64,000 nt of DNA. Source: Lolium rigidum (Eukaryota > Streptophyta > Magnoliopsida > Poales > Poaceae). The translations under genes were made by a program, and so were the position numbers. The notes beneath the pieces were generated by a model. The model saw nothing but the letters and a program-made list of their open reading frames with translations. It did no database searches and had not been told where the DNA came from. Shown in pieces: positions 42,761 through 55,041 of this stretch (positions are counted from its first letter, which is position 1; each line of letters opens with the position of its first letter). The DNA lies in assembly GCF_022539505.1 (NCBI RefSeq), contig NC_061510.1:274990330-275054329 (forward strand), given 5' to 3'.

Positions 42761-43110
42761 ATGGAATGGCTAAAATTGACATGTAAGAACTAGAATTGAC
42801 ATGGAAGAACTAGAATTGACATGGAATGGCTAAAATTAAACATAATCGCTAGAATAGACATGAAATGGCTAAAATTCAACATAATGGCTAAGAATGACTT
42901 GGAATGGCTAAAATTGACATGTAAGAACTAGAATTGACATGAAAGGACTAGAATTGACATGGAATGGCTAAAATTGAACATAATCGCTAGAATTGACATG
43001 AAATAGATAAAATTCAACATAATGGCTAAGAATGACATGGAATGGCTAAAATTAACATGGAATAGCTAAAATTGACATGGTTGAGTGGCTAAAATTCACA
43101 AGTGACATGG
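42761..43110. repeat. Minisatellite, GAATTGACATGGAATGGCTAAA type
   Basis: Imperfect units of about 20-22 bases are organised in a longer period. The run starting at 42765 repeats from 42903 (138 bases later) with only a few changes. It lies just 3' of the TNPA-like gene on the minus strand, possibly in its 3' UTR. Confidence 0.85.
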
Positions 43111-43139
43111 TATGGAAGAATTAGAAGTGTAGGAGAACT

Positions 43140-45442
43140 CACCTAGAAACTGCTGCAGGCTCCGGATGATGCCCGTATTGTTGACGGTCAAGCCAGGTGT
43201 CAGCGGGCTCTGACTTGGGCGTTGCTGGAGGAGCGCCATCACCTGCGGATCAGGCGCGGGGATCTGCAATATCCAAAGTTCGGTTAGACAGCAAACAAGA
43301 TTGAGACGGAGATATTAAGTTAACCACTTACCCAGTTGGGGAACATAGGAGGACACGACGTGCTAGGAGCACTACTCCCCGGTGGGGAAGTCACCACGGC
43401 CAGGTTCATGAACATCTGCTGGAACATCTGCTGCTGTTGTTGCATCTGCTGCAACATCCGTCGCTGCATCTGCATGTTCTCCCTAAGCTGCTGCTGCATC
43501 TGCATCTGCTCCTCTTGGTGCCTCCGTTCCCTTTCTTCCATCTCCGCCTACGTTGTGTTGCCGCGATGTCAGTAACATTGCAATGGAAAACATGTAATGA
43601 AGCGTAGAGGATCGACGAAGAACTTACCCGTAACTTCTCCACAGCTAGGTCCGAAGCCCGTGGGCGGGTCTCTACTCGAGGCTGCTCGCTCGTACGCCCA
43701 CGACGGATCTGGCGTAGAGATGGAATGGTCTTTGGGTCGACTAACCAGTCAACAATCCATAGGCGGCCACCCTTCTTGCCTTGTCCCGCAAGCACCGCAA
43801 CCTCAACATCAAAGTCTTCGGTGGTTGGGTCGGCGTCTTCGCCATGCTTGGCCTTGAACGTCGAGCGGTACGCATCACACTAGGCCTCCGCTAGCCCGTT
43901 GACCCACACGGACCCCGTTTCAGGATGCGGCTCCCTCCTGGTCTTGGACTTTTGGAAAAGGCCAAACAAGTTTGGTGTCACGCCTGTCTTCACTTCCTGC
44001 AAAAGAGTACATGCAAGTAAGTGAAGAGGGACACCCTTGCGAGGCTAACAATAACATGAAACGAAAGAATGAAGAAACCATTTGCTCACCTCTTGCTGCA
44101 AGGTAAGGGCCAAGTTCTTGCTGCCCAGGACATGTGATCCACCTCCCATCTCTAAACGCTTCTGCTTGCCCTCCTCGTGCTTCCGGGCGTACTCGGGGAT
44201 GTCCACCATATGACCGTCGCAAGAAAGCACGCCTTGTCTTCCCCGACGTATCGAGGAGGGTTCTACATACACAAGATAGACCCATTATTAGAACATAAAC
44301 TACATGAAAATGCGGAAATAAATAACACATCGATGCTAATACCTGCAGGTACTGCCACGGTGCCATGAGCGTATCCCGACAATCAGTCTTACTCATCCAA
44401 ACTTTGCGCTCGGCGTGCCAGTCGCGGACGCACTAGACGCGTGCCTCGTAGTGCATGCCAGTCACCCTCACCCTGCACAACTCGTGTAAGATAACGTCGC
44501 ACGCAATTTCCTCGCCCTCAGCCCTCGTGAAGTATTTCTGCAACCATGCACATAGGTAAAACAAGAGGAATTAGAGCAACTATTGGTAGTCAAGAAGTGT
44601 TTGAATGCTAAGAAGCCAAAAGTCACGTACCCAGAAGTGGCGGACAACCCGCTCTTGCATGTCGGTGCACTTGCCGCTAGGATCTTCCGCGTAGCTGTAG
44701 TGCTTCCAAGTCCAAGCCACATCGCGGCCACCACTAGGGAGATTGACAATCCCAGGGAAATGCTTCCTAATTAGGCCTCCAAGGATGTTCGAGTACTCAC
44801 GTGTCGGCTTCCTCCTCGGGTCACCATACTTGAACATGCTGCACAACGAAATGCCAAAATCAGTATGCATGTGATAAAAATTTGTATAATGATAAAAATT
44901 TCAATAATGGAATGCCAAAATCAGCATGTACCTCTTTCCAGCGGGCACGAGAACAACATCGCGGAAGGCCCAAGTTTTTAGCTTGGGGAGTTTCGTAATC
45001 CCGCGCTTATACGGCTTCTTGTCCCGTGGTTCCAGCCTAGGATCGGCTGCAACGTACACCTCCTCCTCGGGCGGATACCAAGCTAGGTCTGGGTTTAGCT
45101 CCTGCGGCAAACCCCCCAACCCCTCATCCTCCTCGAGGTCCTCCCCACCGTCCTCCCCACCATCCTCCTCGTCCTACCCACCATCCTCCTCGTCCTGCCC
45201 ACCGTGCTCCTCACCGTCCTCCTCGTCCCCCCACCCCAGTGCTCCTCGTCATCATCCTCGGGTGGGGGAGGACTAGGAGAAGGGGTACGAAGTCGCCGTG
45301 GCTGGGCATTCTTCCTCCGTGGTGGAGGGCTAGGAGGAGCGCTAGGAGGACGTGTCTGCGACGAACCACTCGAAAGTCCCACAAGCTCAGCCACGGCCTT
45401 GATCTTCTTTTTGAAACCTCCCTTTCTTTTTCTTGTCGGCAT
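43140..45442 (-). pseudogene. CACTA second protein (TNPA/Ptta-En-Spm type), broken
   Basis: The start MPTRKRKGGFKKKIKAVAEL (ATG 45442) gives a basic tail. Ser/Pro-rich and Glu/Asp/Gly-rich low-complexity DNA follows, where the frame changes. Further exons can be read: LPKLKTWAFRDVVLVPAGK (45119-44940), EYSNILGGLIRKHFPGIV with WTWKHYSYAEDPSGKCTDM (44870-44640), and a Gln/Met-rich coiled coil (43541-43320). A GTAAGT donor at the end of FPNWV joins a last exon ending QQRPSQSPLTPGLTVNN near 43140. This matches the layout of plant CACTA DNA-binding proteins that recognise subterminal repeats. Frame changes, for example in 45124-45250, indicate decay, although some could be introns that I have not resolved. 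Confidence 0.7.
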
Positions 45443-45644
45443 GTTTCAATCACCTCGCAAACACAATGAAAAGAGTGGTTTATTAGTATGCAATGTAAAC
45501 AGATGAATATTAGTGAAATCAACAATAATGCAAATATATAAGTAGATGAATATTAGTAGATAGATCATAGTTTATTACAAATAGCACATAGTTCAGTACA
45601 TAGATCATAGTTTATTACAAATAACACATAGTTCAGTACATAGA

Positions 45645-48600
45645 TCAGTAGCCTATGTCGACATCAGTAATCGGACCACATGTTTCATCATCATCAGGCT
45701 CAGCGAACCAATAATCATCGATGAAACCTGGAGGTGGTCCATTTGGATCTAGGTCAATGCCTGCTTTGAACGCCTCGAGCAAACTTAGGTCTTCTACGGC
45801 ACACACATCCTCAGCTTCATATTCTTCATTGTCTTCCTCCATAACCGCATCTTCTTCTTGCTCATCGTCTACGACCATGTTATCAACAACGGCCGACAAG
45901 TCGATAGTGAAATGACCGGGGAGCCCTTCTTCTTGATAAAAATCAACAGTCCTTGTTGAGGGGTCTACGCGGCGGTAATCGTCTTTGTTTGGCGGGGGTG
46001 GCCTAATGCGTGAAGGAACCGTCATCACAACATCCCATCCATGTAGACGTTTGGTCGGGTTTCGACACGCGTACGGGAGATAGAATACTTGGAAGGCTTG
46101 GGTGGCCAAAATGTACACGTCCTTTCCCTTATAAACGAGAGCTTCTTTCAACTTCGACCAATCCAATTTCAGGATCCCGTCTCACGCGACGTGGGTCGAA
46201 CCAATGGCATTTGAATACGACGGGATTTAGCCCTTTGTCAAACCCGTAATTCAGCTCGTATATACCCTCGACTCTTCCATAGTAATGGAGTCCATCATCA
46301 CCTTGACATACCACCCCGCTATTTATTGTCTTCTTGTTTGGACGGCTTGTTGTGTATTGATGGGTCTGGAAGTGATACCCGTTCACGTCATAAGAATTGA
46401 ACGAGTCGACGGAATGGTTGAAGCCCCTAGCAATTTTTCGTAGCAAGGGATTCATGTCTTTGTCAGTTCTTGCCTACAAGATTAGGACGACAAGTTTAGA
46501 ACAAGAAATGACCGATAAATGTCGACAGTGTACAAACAAATTTGGATAGGATAGTACCAAACCACAGAACCAGCTACTGAAACCGTGACCGCCGCCCTTA
46601 TCGAAAATATCCTTGGATTCTTCCGAGGTAGGATCCCTGTGGGTATACCTCCAATATTTAGTCGTGAATTGTCTACAACAAGTGAACGGAGGATGAGTTA
46701 GCCACGAACATACGATGAATGTTTGCGAATAACTAAATGGTTAGCACTTACTTGATGTACGGCTTCACTTCCACCATGGTGTTCAAGACATATGAGTGGA
46801 TCAACTCCCGCTCATGTAAATTCGTTTTGTACGGCTTCGAGCCACTTGACTTGCTGCCAAGCCCTATGAAGATGCTAAGCTTGGGTACATCTTCATTGTT
46901 GGCGGCATTGTAACGGAGGACCGGGTTGTGCTTTGTGGGAATGTTGGGATCATAGTGCTTAGTGGTGAAGTTTGCCACCTCCACGTTCAGGACTGCCTCG
47001 GCTATGGATGCTTCGATCTTGCATTTATTGCCAGTCATCTGACGAAGCTTTTGTGTTTCTTTCTCGGGACCAAACTGCCAACGGCCCCAATTCGGCCCCC
47101 CCCTTTAAGCATTCCTTCGCGAGGTGCAGGATCATATGTTGCATCGGATTAAAGAACGCTGGAGGAAAGATCTTCTCTAGATCACAAAGCAACATGGGTG
47201 CCTGTTCATCCAGCTTCTCAATCACTTTAGTGTCTAACTCCCTAGCACAAATCTGGCGGAAGAAAAAACTCAACCTCGCTAGCACTCGCCAAGTCTTCTC
47301 AGGGACATAGCCTCGAATCATCACCGGCATTATCCGCTCAAGCCACACGTGGTAGTCATGACTCTTCAGTCCTTGTACTCGCAACGTTTCAATGTTCAGA
47401 CCCCTCATCCAATTGGCTGCGAACCCATCAGGGAAAAACAAGGAGTCCTTCATCCATTGGAAGACCTCCCTTTTTGGGCCTTTGTGAGGCAGAACGAAGC
47501 GTGTGGCTTAGTCCAAGTTTTTTTGGCACCTTGAGGTGGCTTCATGTTCAACTCTGGCCTATCGCACAACTTTTCTTGGTCAATTCGAGCCTTTATGTTA
47601 TCCTTCGTCTTCTCAGTGTCCACTATGGTGCTCCAAATGGCTTCACTGATATTCTTCTCGGTGTGCATTACATCAATGTTATGCGGGAGCTCCAGAAACT
47701 CAAAGTAAGGAAGCTTCCAGAAGCACAGCTTGTGGGTCCATTGGTGTGTCTCCCCATATCCCATGAAACCATTCCCATCAGGGTTAGGCTGGAGAGCGTC
47801 TAACTCGGCCTTGGTTTCATGTCCGGTCTTCGGAATTGGCTTCGGTGCATGGACAACACGGCCTTTTTTGAAACTCTTTACATCGCTCCATTATTCATGA
47901 CTCTGCTCAAGGAACTGTCGAGCTTCATCAAAGCAGGAATACTTGCCACCCTTGTTTAGCCAGAAGAAAGTCACGGCTTGCCTACACTCCGGACAAGGCC
48001 ACTTCCCATGTGTACACCACCCGCAGAACAAAGCATGTGCTGGCAAGTCATGCAGAGACGTGTGGTACCGGACATACATATCGAAGTGTTCCTTCTTTGC
48101 CGCGTCATAAGTTCGGATCCCGCGATCTTCCCAGCCAAGAAGCAAGTCATCAATCGGTGGTTCCAGATACACGTTCATGTTCTTACCCGGGTATTTCGGT
48201 CCTGGGATTATCATCGACACAAACATGTACTCTGATCTCGTGTAGACGCCAGGGGGTAGGTTCAGGGGAATAACAAACACTGGCCAACAACTGTATACCG
48301 CAGCCGACATACCATATGGATTGAACCCATCGGTTGATATCGCAATTGCTACGCTCCTCGGGTCACCGGCTTTCTGGGATATTTCTTGACAAAGTTCTTC
48401 CATGCAGCACCATCCGACGGATGTATCATCTTGCCACCGTCCGGTCTGATCCCTTCTACAGCCCACCTCATCTGCCGGGCGTATCCTCGGTCATGAAGAG
48501 CCGCTGGATCCTCGGTAGGACGGGAAGATAGCGGAGGATATTCTTGGCAACCGTGGTCTGCCTCTTCTGACCATCACCATTGGTGTCAACCTCAAAGTAC

Positions 48601-49341
48601 CTAGAGATTTTGCAATGGATGCAATAGTTTGTGTTAGCATGCTCCTCTCTGAATAGCATGCATCCCTTTGGACAAGCGTGTATCTGCTGAGATGACATCT
48701 TGAGGCCACTGAGCAATTTTTTCGAATAGTAGAAGTTTTGCGGCAAGAGGTGCCCTTTCGGCGAATGCTCGCCAACGAGGACCGAAGTTCATCGAACACA
48801 TCTCCGCACGATTCCCGTGGCACTTAAAGGCCAAAAGGCGAGCGATGGCATCTAGTTGGGTAACATCTCGTATTTACGTGTAGGGGTTTCGCGAAGCAAA
48901 CAAAGCCTCGTAATACTTCTTTGTGTTTTCCTCCGGCTCCTCACTTGTCTCCGCATCCCTAGATGTCTCCGCCTCTACATGAGGGCTTTCAGGCACATTA
49001 CCATTAGCCAAGTTCTCTAGGCACCTATCAAACCCAGTATCATATTCTCTCGTAGGCTGAATCTGCCGCACCTCCTTCCTAGCACGTTTCTTCGCCTTTT
49101 CTCCATGAAAAGTCCAAATCTTGTAGGACGGTTTGAACCCGGACTTGATCGTGTGAAGACTCGTAGTTTCCTTGTCCTGTGTTTTTTGGTTGTTGCACTT
49201 ACTACAAGGGCAAAAAACTGTCCCGGGTCCGCTAGGGATGTCAAACGCCCCGTCCACGAACCGCTTGGTCTTTTCTCCCCATTCCTCAGTATATTTCCAC
49301 GGACCAATTCTGCCATCGTACATCCAGTCACGATTATCCAT
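45645..49341 (-). pseudogene. CACTA TNP2-type transposase, broken
   Basis: The ATG at 49341 opens the transposase-associated domain (RDWMYDGR, then FVDGAF and CPCSKCNN zinc ligands). Exon-like blocks follow: the tnp2 N-terminal region (QIHACPKGCMLF and LPVLPRIQRLFMTED, 48746-48480), the tnp2 core (AIAISTDGFNPYGMS, 48340-48300), IDVMHTEKNISEAIW (47680-47620), a DUF4218 region (GLKSHDYHVWLERIMPVMI, 47453-47025), a DUF4216 region (46455-46129 into 46166-45900) and an acidic C-terminus to the stop at 45645. The enzyme cuts CACTA ends. Lesions: a stop right after RNPYT (about 48874), frame changes at 48750-48840 and 48370-48470, and probably others. Full-length protein is not possible. Confidence 0.85.
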
Positions 49342-50219
49342 CCTCTAACCAGCACCAAAATAGACAAACTTAGAATTTATATCAAACATGATCCACATTT
49401 TAATTTTTCCTTTTTTACGCATGCATCAACCTGAATCTCTACTAGGTGGGCTCCTAGCAGCCGCCGGATCCGTAGATTGAGTACGTTCTCCCTGCTCTAC
49501 CCTGATCCGAGACAGAATTTCGGCAGCACCTCCCCGCTGCTCTCCCGATACACGTCTCGCCAAAAAGCCGAGAGGGGTGTGCATCCGGAGAACAACGGGG
49601 AGGCGCTGCCGAAATCCTGACTCGGATCGGTGTAGAGCTGGGAGAACGTACCCAACTACGCATCTGCCGACTGTCCCGATAAATGCTGTAAGAGTTACGC
49701 TTCATAATATGCGAGACCACTAATGCATATTTATCCGCGTAACCCTTACGGTCGGGAAAAGATGCCTAGGTAACGCGACATACTTGGTGATCTAGACCCA
49801 AAAAAAAACCTAGGTACACGAGAGGCGAACGGATTCTCACCCTCGAAGCGTGATCGATAGCCAGCGAAGAAGACCAACGACCCTCCGGCAAATTCCCCTC
49901 CAGGAAAACAGTCTCTCCGAGCAACGCTCCTCAAGCACCCCGACAATGCCGGCCCCTGTGTCCACCTCGAAACATCGTCTGCATAGCAAGAAAACTAATT
50001 AGCGATAAAGACCATTTGTTTCCTCTAAATCCGACTATTATAAATACACTATTTCTAATAAATTGTGCCCTAAATCCCATTTCTAAAATAATTTCTATAC
50101 TGAACTACTCAATTTTTGATGCAATTTTATTTTAACTACAAATTAGCATGCATACTATGTTTTAACTACCCTAAATACAATAAGTAATATGCAAATTTCA
50201 AAAAAAAATGCACACTTAC

Positions 50220-50760
50220 TGTGAGGCAGGCGAGCAGCGGCAGCAGCTGCGGGCGAGCGGGGGAGGGCCGGGCGCAGCTACGGGTGGGGGAGGGCCGGGC
50301 ACAGCTAGCTGCGGGCGGGGGAGGGCCGGGTGCGCTAGCTGCGGGCGGAGGGCCGGGTGCAGCTAGCCGCGGGCGGGGAGGGCCGGGCGCAGCCGGCGCG
50401 GGCGGGGGAGGCCGAGCCGGGCGGGCGAGGGAGCGGCGGGGAGGGCCGGGTCGGGCGGGCGAGGAGCGGCGGGGGAGGGCCAGGCGAGGGAGCGGCGGGG
50501 AAGGTGGGCGCGGCAGCGACGGGGAGGGTGGGCGCGGCAGCGGCGGGGGAAGGAGCAGCGCGGCGGCGCGCGGGGATGGCCGGCGAGGAGCGGCAGCGGC
50601 GGGGAGCGACGGCGCGCGGGGAGGGCCGGGTAGATCGAGGCGGCGCGTGCGGCGGGCGGGCGTGCGGTGACGCGGTGAGGGGCGACGTGCGCGTGGCGGC
50701 GGCGGCGGGCGGGCGTGCGTGCGTGTGCTAGCTCTGTGTTTGTGTGGAGGAGAAGGGGGT
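50220..50760. repeat. GC-rich imperfect tandem region in CACTA 5' part
   Basis: Strongly G-rich on the plus strand, with repeated GGGCGGGGGAGGGCCGGG units of 20-40 bases. It lies upstream of the transposase gene on the minus strand and may act as its promoter or CpG-rich leader. All long frames across it are composition artefacts. Confidence 0.75.
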
Positions 50761-50787
50761 CGGGACCGACCCGTGCCCTTATCCCCT

Positions 50788-50935
50788 TTCTTTGCCGTGC
50801 GAGCTGCCTTTGCCGTGCGGCAAAGGAGCTTTGCCGTGCACAAGGTGGCTTTGCCGTGCGCTTTTGCACGGCAAAGATCTTTGCCATGCGCTTTTACATG
50901 GCAGAGGTCTTTGCCGTGCGTTTGTGCACGGCAAT
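50788..50935. repeat. Right subterminal repeat array, CTTTGCCGTGC
   Basis: Eight or so copies of the same motif as at 41959-42412, including opposed pairs. Several copies have single-base changes (TTTGCCATGC). This defines the right arm of the CACTA element. Confidence 0.88.
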
Positions 50936-50968
50936 GTTTTTTTTACCATTCAACTTCTTTTACTAGTA

Positions 50969-51365
50969 CAATATTCTACTTATTTTGACATAGGGACTAA
51001 AGATAGCTATAATATGAATAATATTAGAAACTTCCTTCTTGACTTTGATAAATATTTCATCCGAGAAATGCAATCAGAATACAATTACTTCATTGATCAT
51101 ACAACTCACATAGAATCTCATCGTACACTAGTAGTGAAAAGGAGATATTCGATAATACAAATACTAGTGACCAGAGCGAAATCACAGATAGAATTGGTAG
51201 TCTAATAGGCAAAGAAAGGATATGGTTTTAAACAGAAAGGAATCAAGCGCGCGACGTGGATGGCACCGCAGGATTGGGGGTCTATTTGGGATATCATTTG
51301 TGATAAGGGGGTGAACATGCTGAATTTGTATGCTACTTTCAAATTTTAACACATAATGTGACAAA
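50969..51365. other. Unassigned AT-rich spacer
   Basis: I see no ORF, repeat array or transposon end here. Confidence 0.5.
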
Positions 51366-52788
51366 ATGTGCCAAACCTGGCTTTCCATGTGTATATGGAC
51401 TAACCAAAACCAAACCTATCAAAAAGTATGTTGGTGGAACCTCGCGCGGAGAAATCTAGGGGTAGACCCCCGAGGCACGCGACCGCCGTTTTCGGGTGGG
51501 GAACGACCGCCGGAGCACCGGAATGCCACCAAAACTTGCATGTGGACCTAGGATATGTGTGAAAGTGTGGTGAAAGGTGTGATTCACCAAATGGTGCAAG
51601 GCATAGCTCCCATGTGTGACATTCCTCTCTTTCGGGCGATAACACTTGGAAGATTCCTCGACTTGTAGGCTGAAGTGTCCCGCTGCGGGTATACCGGAGG
51701 CTATAGTGTGCCAAATGGTGTCAAACCTAGATTTCCATGTGTATATGGCCTAAACAAAACTAAACCTATCAAAAAAGTATGTTGGTGGAACCTCGCGCGG
51801 AGAAATCTAGGGGGGTAGACCCCCCGAGGCACGCAGACCGCCGTTATCGGGGGGAAATGACCGCCGGGGCACCGGAATGCCACCAAAACTTGCAAGTGGA
51901 CCTAGGATATGTGTCAAAGTGTGTTTGAAGGTGTGATTCTCCAAATGGTGCAAGGCATAGCTCCCATGTGTGACATTCCTCTCTTTCGGGCGATAACACT
52001 TGGAAGATTCCACGACTTGTAGGCTGAAGTGTCCCGCTGCGGGTATACCGGTGGCTACAATGTGCCAAAGTGTGCCAAACCTAGCTTTCCATGTGTATAT
52101 GTCCTAAACAAAACTAAACCTATCAAAAAGTATGTTGGTGGAACCTCGGCGGAGAAATCTAGGGGGTAGACCCCCGAGGCACGCAGACCGCCGTTTGCTG
52201 GGGAACGACCGCCGGAGCACCGGAATACCACCAACACTTGCATGTGGACCTAGGAAATGTGTGAAAGTGTGGTGGAAGGTGTGATTCACCAAATGGTGCA
52301 AGGCTAGCTCCCATGTGTGAGATTCCTCTCTTTCGGGCGATAATACTTGGAAGATTCCTCGACTTGTAGGCTGAAGTGTCCCGCTGCGGGTATACCGGTG
52401 GCTACAATGTGCCAAAGTGTGCCAAACCTAGCTTTCCATGTGTATATGGCCTAAACAAAACTAAACCTATCAAAAAGTATGTTGGTGGAACCTCGCGCGG
52501 AGAAATCTAGGGGGGTAGACCCCCTGAGGCACGCAGACTGCCGTTATCGGGGGGGAATGACCGCCGGGGCACCGGAATGCCACCAAAACTTGCAAGTGGA
52601 CCTAGGATATGTGTTAAAGTGTGTTGGAAGGTGTGATTCACCAAATGGTGCAAGGCATAGCTCCCATGTGTGACATTCCTCTCTTTCGGGCGATAACACT
52701 TGGAAGATTCCTCGACTTGTAGGCTGAAGTGTCCCGCTACGGGTATACCGGTGGCTACAATGTGCCAAAGTGTGCCAAACCTAGCTTT
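51366..52788. repeat. Satellite: four tandem copies of a 350-bp unit
   Basis: The landmark CCATGTGTATATG occurs at 51385, 51735, 52089 and 52436, giving periods of 350, 354 and 347. A fifth copy starts and is cut off at 52788 in CTAGCTTT. Units are highly similar, with small indels. Each carries TTTCGGGCGATAACACTTGG and a GCGGGTATACCGG motif. The same minus-strand frames recur in each unit, which is an artefact of repetition. I do not recognise the family by name. Confidence 0.95.
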
Positions 52789-53515
52789 GAAGGATAACGT
52801 TGCATAGAAAACAAAAAATTTCCTACGGCGAACACGCAATCCAAGCCAAGATGCAATCTAGAAGACGGTAGCAACGAGGGGGTATCGAGTCTCACCCTTG
52901 AAGAGATTCCAAAGCCTACAAGATGAGGCTCTTGTTGCTGCGGTAGACGATCACTTGCCGCTTGCAAAAGCGCGTAGAAGATCTTGATCACGATCGGTTC
53001 CGGCGCCACGAACGGGCAGCACCTCCGTACTCGGTCACACGTTCGGTTGTTGATGAAGACGACGTCCACCTCCCCGTCTCCAGCCGGGCAGCGGAAGTAG
53101 TAGCTCTTCTTGAATCCGACAGCACGACGGCGTGGTGTCGGTGGCGGTGAAGAAGTCCGGCGGAGCTTCGCTAAGCTACGCGGGCTATATGGAGGAGAGG
53201 GGGGCGGCTAGAGTTTGGGAGGGGGTGGCCGGCCACTCAAGGGGGGCGGCCAGCTTGTGGTCTTGGGGTGGCCGGCCCCCTCCCTTGGCCCCTCATTATA
53301 TAGGTGGATCCCCAAGTGTTGGTGTCCAAGTCTTCGAATAAGACCCGAACAAAAACCTTCCATAAGAGGGGGAAACCTAGCCCAACTAGGACTCCCACCC
53401 AAAGGTGGGATTTCCACCTCCCATGTGGGGGGTGGCCGGCCCCCTATGGGGGAGTCCACTTGGGACTCCTCCCCACCTAGGGCTGGCCGGCCATGGAGGT
53501 GGAGTCCCATGTGGA
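52788..53515. repeat. LTR-like fragment, GC-rich, truncated by gypsy insertion
   Basis: It begins TGAAGGATAACGTTGCATAG directly at the satellite break and is cut at 53515 by the LTR of the next element. It has the look of a Triticeae LTR on the minus strand, with a GC-rich half containing repeated GGCCGGCC blocks (53225-53495). No partner LTR, PBS or coding region is visible. Short frames across it carry no recognised motif. Confidence 0.5.
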
Positions 53516-55026
53516 TGATGTCTACGTTCCCCCTCCTTTCCTGTAGACAGTGTTGGGCCTCCAAGAGCAGAGGTTTGTAGAACAGCAGCAAGTTTTCCCT
53601 TAAGTGGATCACCCAAGGTTTATCGAACTCGAGGAGGAAGAGGTCAAAGATATCCCTCTCATGCAACCCTGCAACCACAAAGCAAGAAGTCTCTTGTGTC
53701 CCCAACACACCTAATAGGTGCACTAGTTCGGCGAAGAGATAGTGAAATACAGGTGGTATGAATATATATGAGCAGTAGCAACGGTGCCGTGAAAATAGCT
53801 TGTCTGGCGTGTAGTTGATGGTGGTAGTATTGCAGCAGATAGTAACACGGTGAAACAAGTAAACAAGCAAGTAGTAACGCAGCAGTATTTAGGAACAAGG
53901 CCTAGGGATTAGACTTTCACTAGTGGACACTCTCAACATTGATCACATAACAGAATAGATAAATGCATACTCTACACTTTTGTTGGATGATGAACGCATT
54001 GCGTAGGATTACACGAACCCTCAATGCCGGAGTTAACAAGCTCCACAATTTGTTCATATTTAAGTAACCTTATAGTGTAAGATAGATCAAAAGACTAAAC
54101 CAAGTACTAACATAGCATGCACACTCGTCACCTTCATGCATATGTAGGAGGAATAGATCACATCAATATTATCATAGCAATAGTTAACTTCGCAATCTAC
54201 AAGAGATCATGATCATAGCATAAACCAAGTACTAACACGGTGCACACACTGTCACCTTTACACACGTGCAGGAGGAATAGAACTACTTTAATAACATTGC
54301 TAGAGTAGCACAAAGATAGTAGTGATACAAAACTCATATGAATCTCAATCATGTAAAGCAACTCATGAGATTATTGTATTGAGGTACATGGGAGAGAGAT
54401 GAACCACATAGCTACAGCGAAGCCCTCAGCCTCAGGGGTGGATTACTCCCTCCTCATCATGGGGGCAGCGATGGCGGTGAAGATGGCGGTGAAGACGGCG
54501 GTGGAGATGGCTCCGGGGGCAATTCCCCGTCCGGCAGGGTGCCGGAACAGAGAGTTCTGTCCCCGAATTGGAGTTTCGCGACGGTGGCGGCGCCCCGGAG
54601 TCTTTCTCGGAGTTTCGTCAATTGGTACCGCGTTTTTAGGTCGAAAGGGCTTTTATAGGCGAAGAGGCGGCGCAGGGGGCACTCGGGGGCGCCACACCCT
54701 AGGCCGGCGCGGCCTAGGCCTGGCCCGCGCCGCCATGTGGTGTGGTGGCCCCCTGGCCCCTCTCCGACTCTTCTTCGGTGTTCGGACGCTTCCGGGAAAA
54801 ATAGGAGGTTTGGCGTTGATTTCGTCCAATTCCGAGAATATTGCCCGAACTAGCCTTTCCGGAACCAAAAACAGCAGTAAAACAGGAACTGGCACTGTGG
54901 CATCTTGTTAATAGGTTAGTTCCGGAAAATGCATGAAAATGATATAAAGTGTGAACAAAACATGTTGGTATTGTCATAAAACAAGCATGGAACATCGGAA
55001 ATTATAGATACGTTGGAGACGTATCA
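53516..55026 (-). repeat. 3' LTR of the gypsy element
   Basis: 1511 bp from TGATGTCTACGTTCC to GGAGACGTATCA on the plus strand. A TATAAAA box on the minus strand lies at 54651-54657. Open frames such as 54399-54911 are LTR composition effects. Confidence 0.9.
54651..54657 (-). promoter_or_regulatory. LTR TATA box
   Basis: The minus strand reads TATAAAA within GCCTATAAAAGCCC. The matching box in the other LTR is at 59655-59661, which there would drive leftward transcription of the element. Confidence 0.65.
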
Positions 55027-55041
55027 GCATCCCCAAGCTTA
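55027..55041 (-). other. Polypurine tract
   Basis: The minus strand reads AAGCTTGGGGATGC immediately before the 3' LTR. It primes plus-strand cDNA synthesis. The same motif recurs internally near 56895-56909 and 56956-56970. Confidence 0.75.

Larger units (their letters stand above)
41941..50968 (-). mobile_element. Large CACTA (En/Spm) element with TNP2- and TNPA-type genes, decayed
   Basis: The left end reads TACTACGGGAAAACAGGGC, one base off the CACTACGGGAAAAC end of a grass CACTA family. Dense GCACGGCAAAG subterminal repeats follow (41959-42412) and recur at 50788-50935. On the right, the inverted strand begins TACTAGTAAAAG, again CACTA with C changed to T, but this end is degenerate and I see no clear 3-bp duplication. 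Inside, on the minus strand, lie a TNP2-type transposase (49341-45645) and a second TNPA-like gene (45442-43140). All have frame lesions. The total is about 9 kb, normal for an autonomous-type CACTA. Confidence 0.85.

Noticed and set aside
50166..50887. Frames of 149-225 codons on both strands
   Set aside because: They come from GC-rich tandem sequence upstream of the CACTA transposase gene and have no domain.
51366..52788. CRISPR-like repeat array
   Set aside because: The units are 350 bp with no short spacer structure, and the genome is a plant's. It is a satellite.
51400..52839. Family of similar short proteins (MAHCSHRYTRSGTL...)
   Set aside because: The same frame recurs once per 350-bp satellite unit; it is a consequence of tandem repetition.
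53208..53870. 220-codon minus-strand frame and others crossing 53515/53516
   Set aside because: They cross the junction between two LTR fragments and contain no recognisable domain.
54399..54911. 170-codon plus-strand frame repeated in part at 59404-59643
   Set aside because: It lies inside the LTRs, antisense to the element, and is not open in the same way in both copies.
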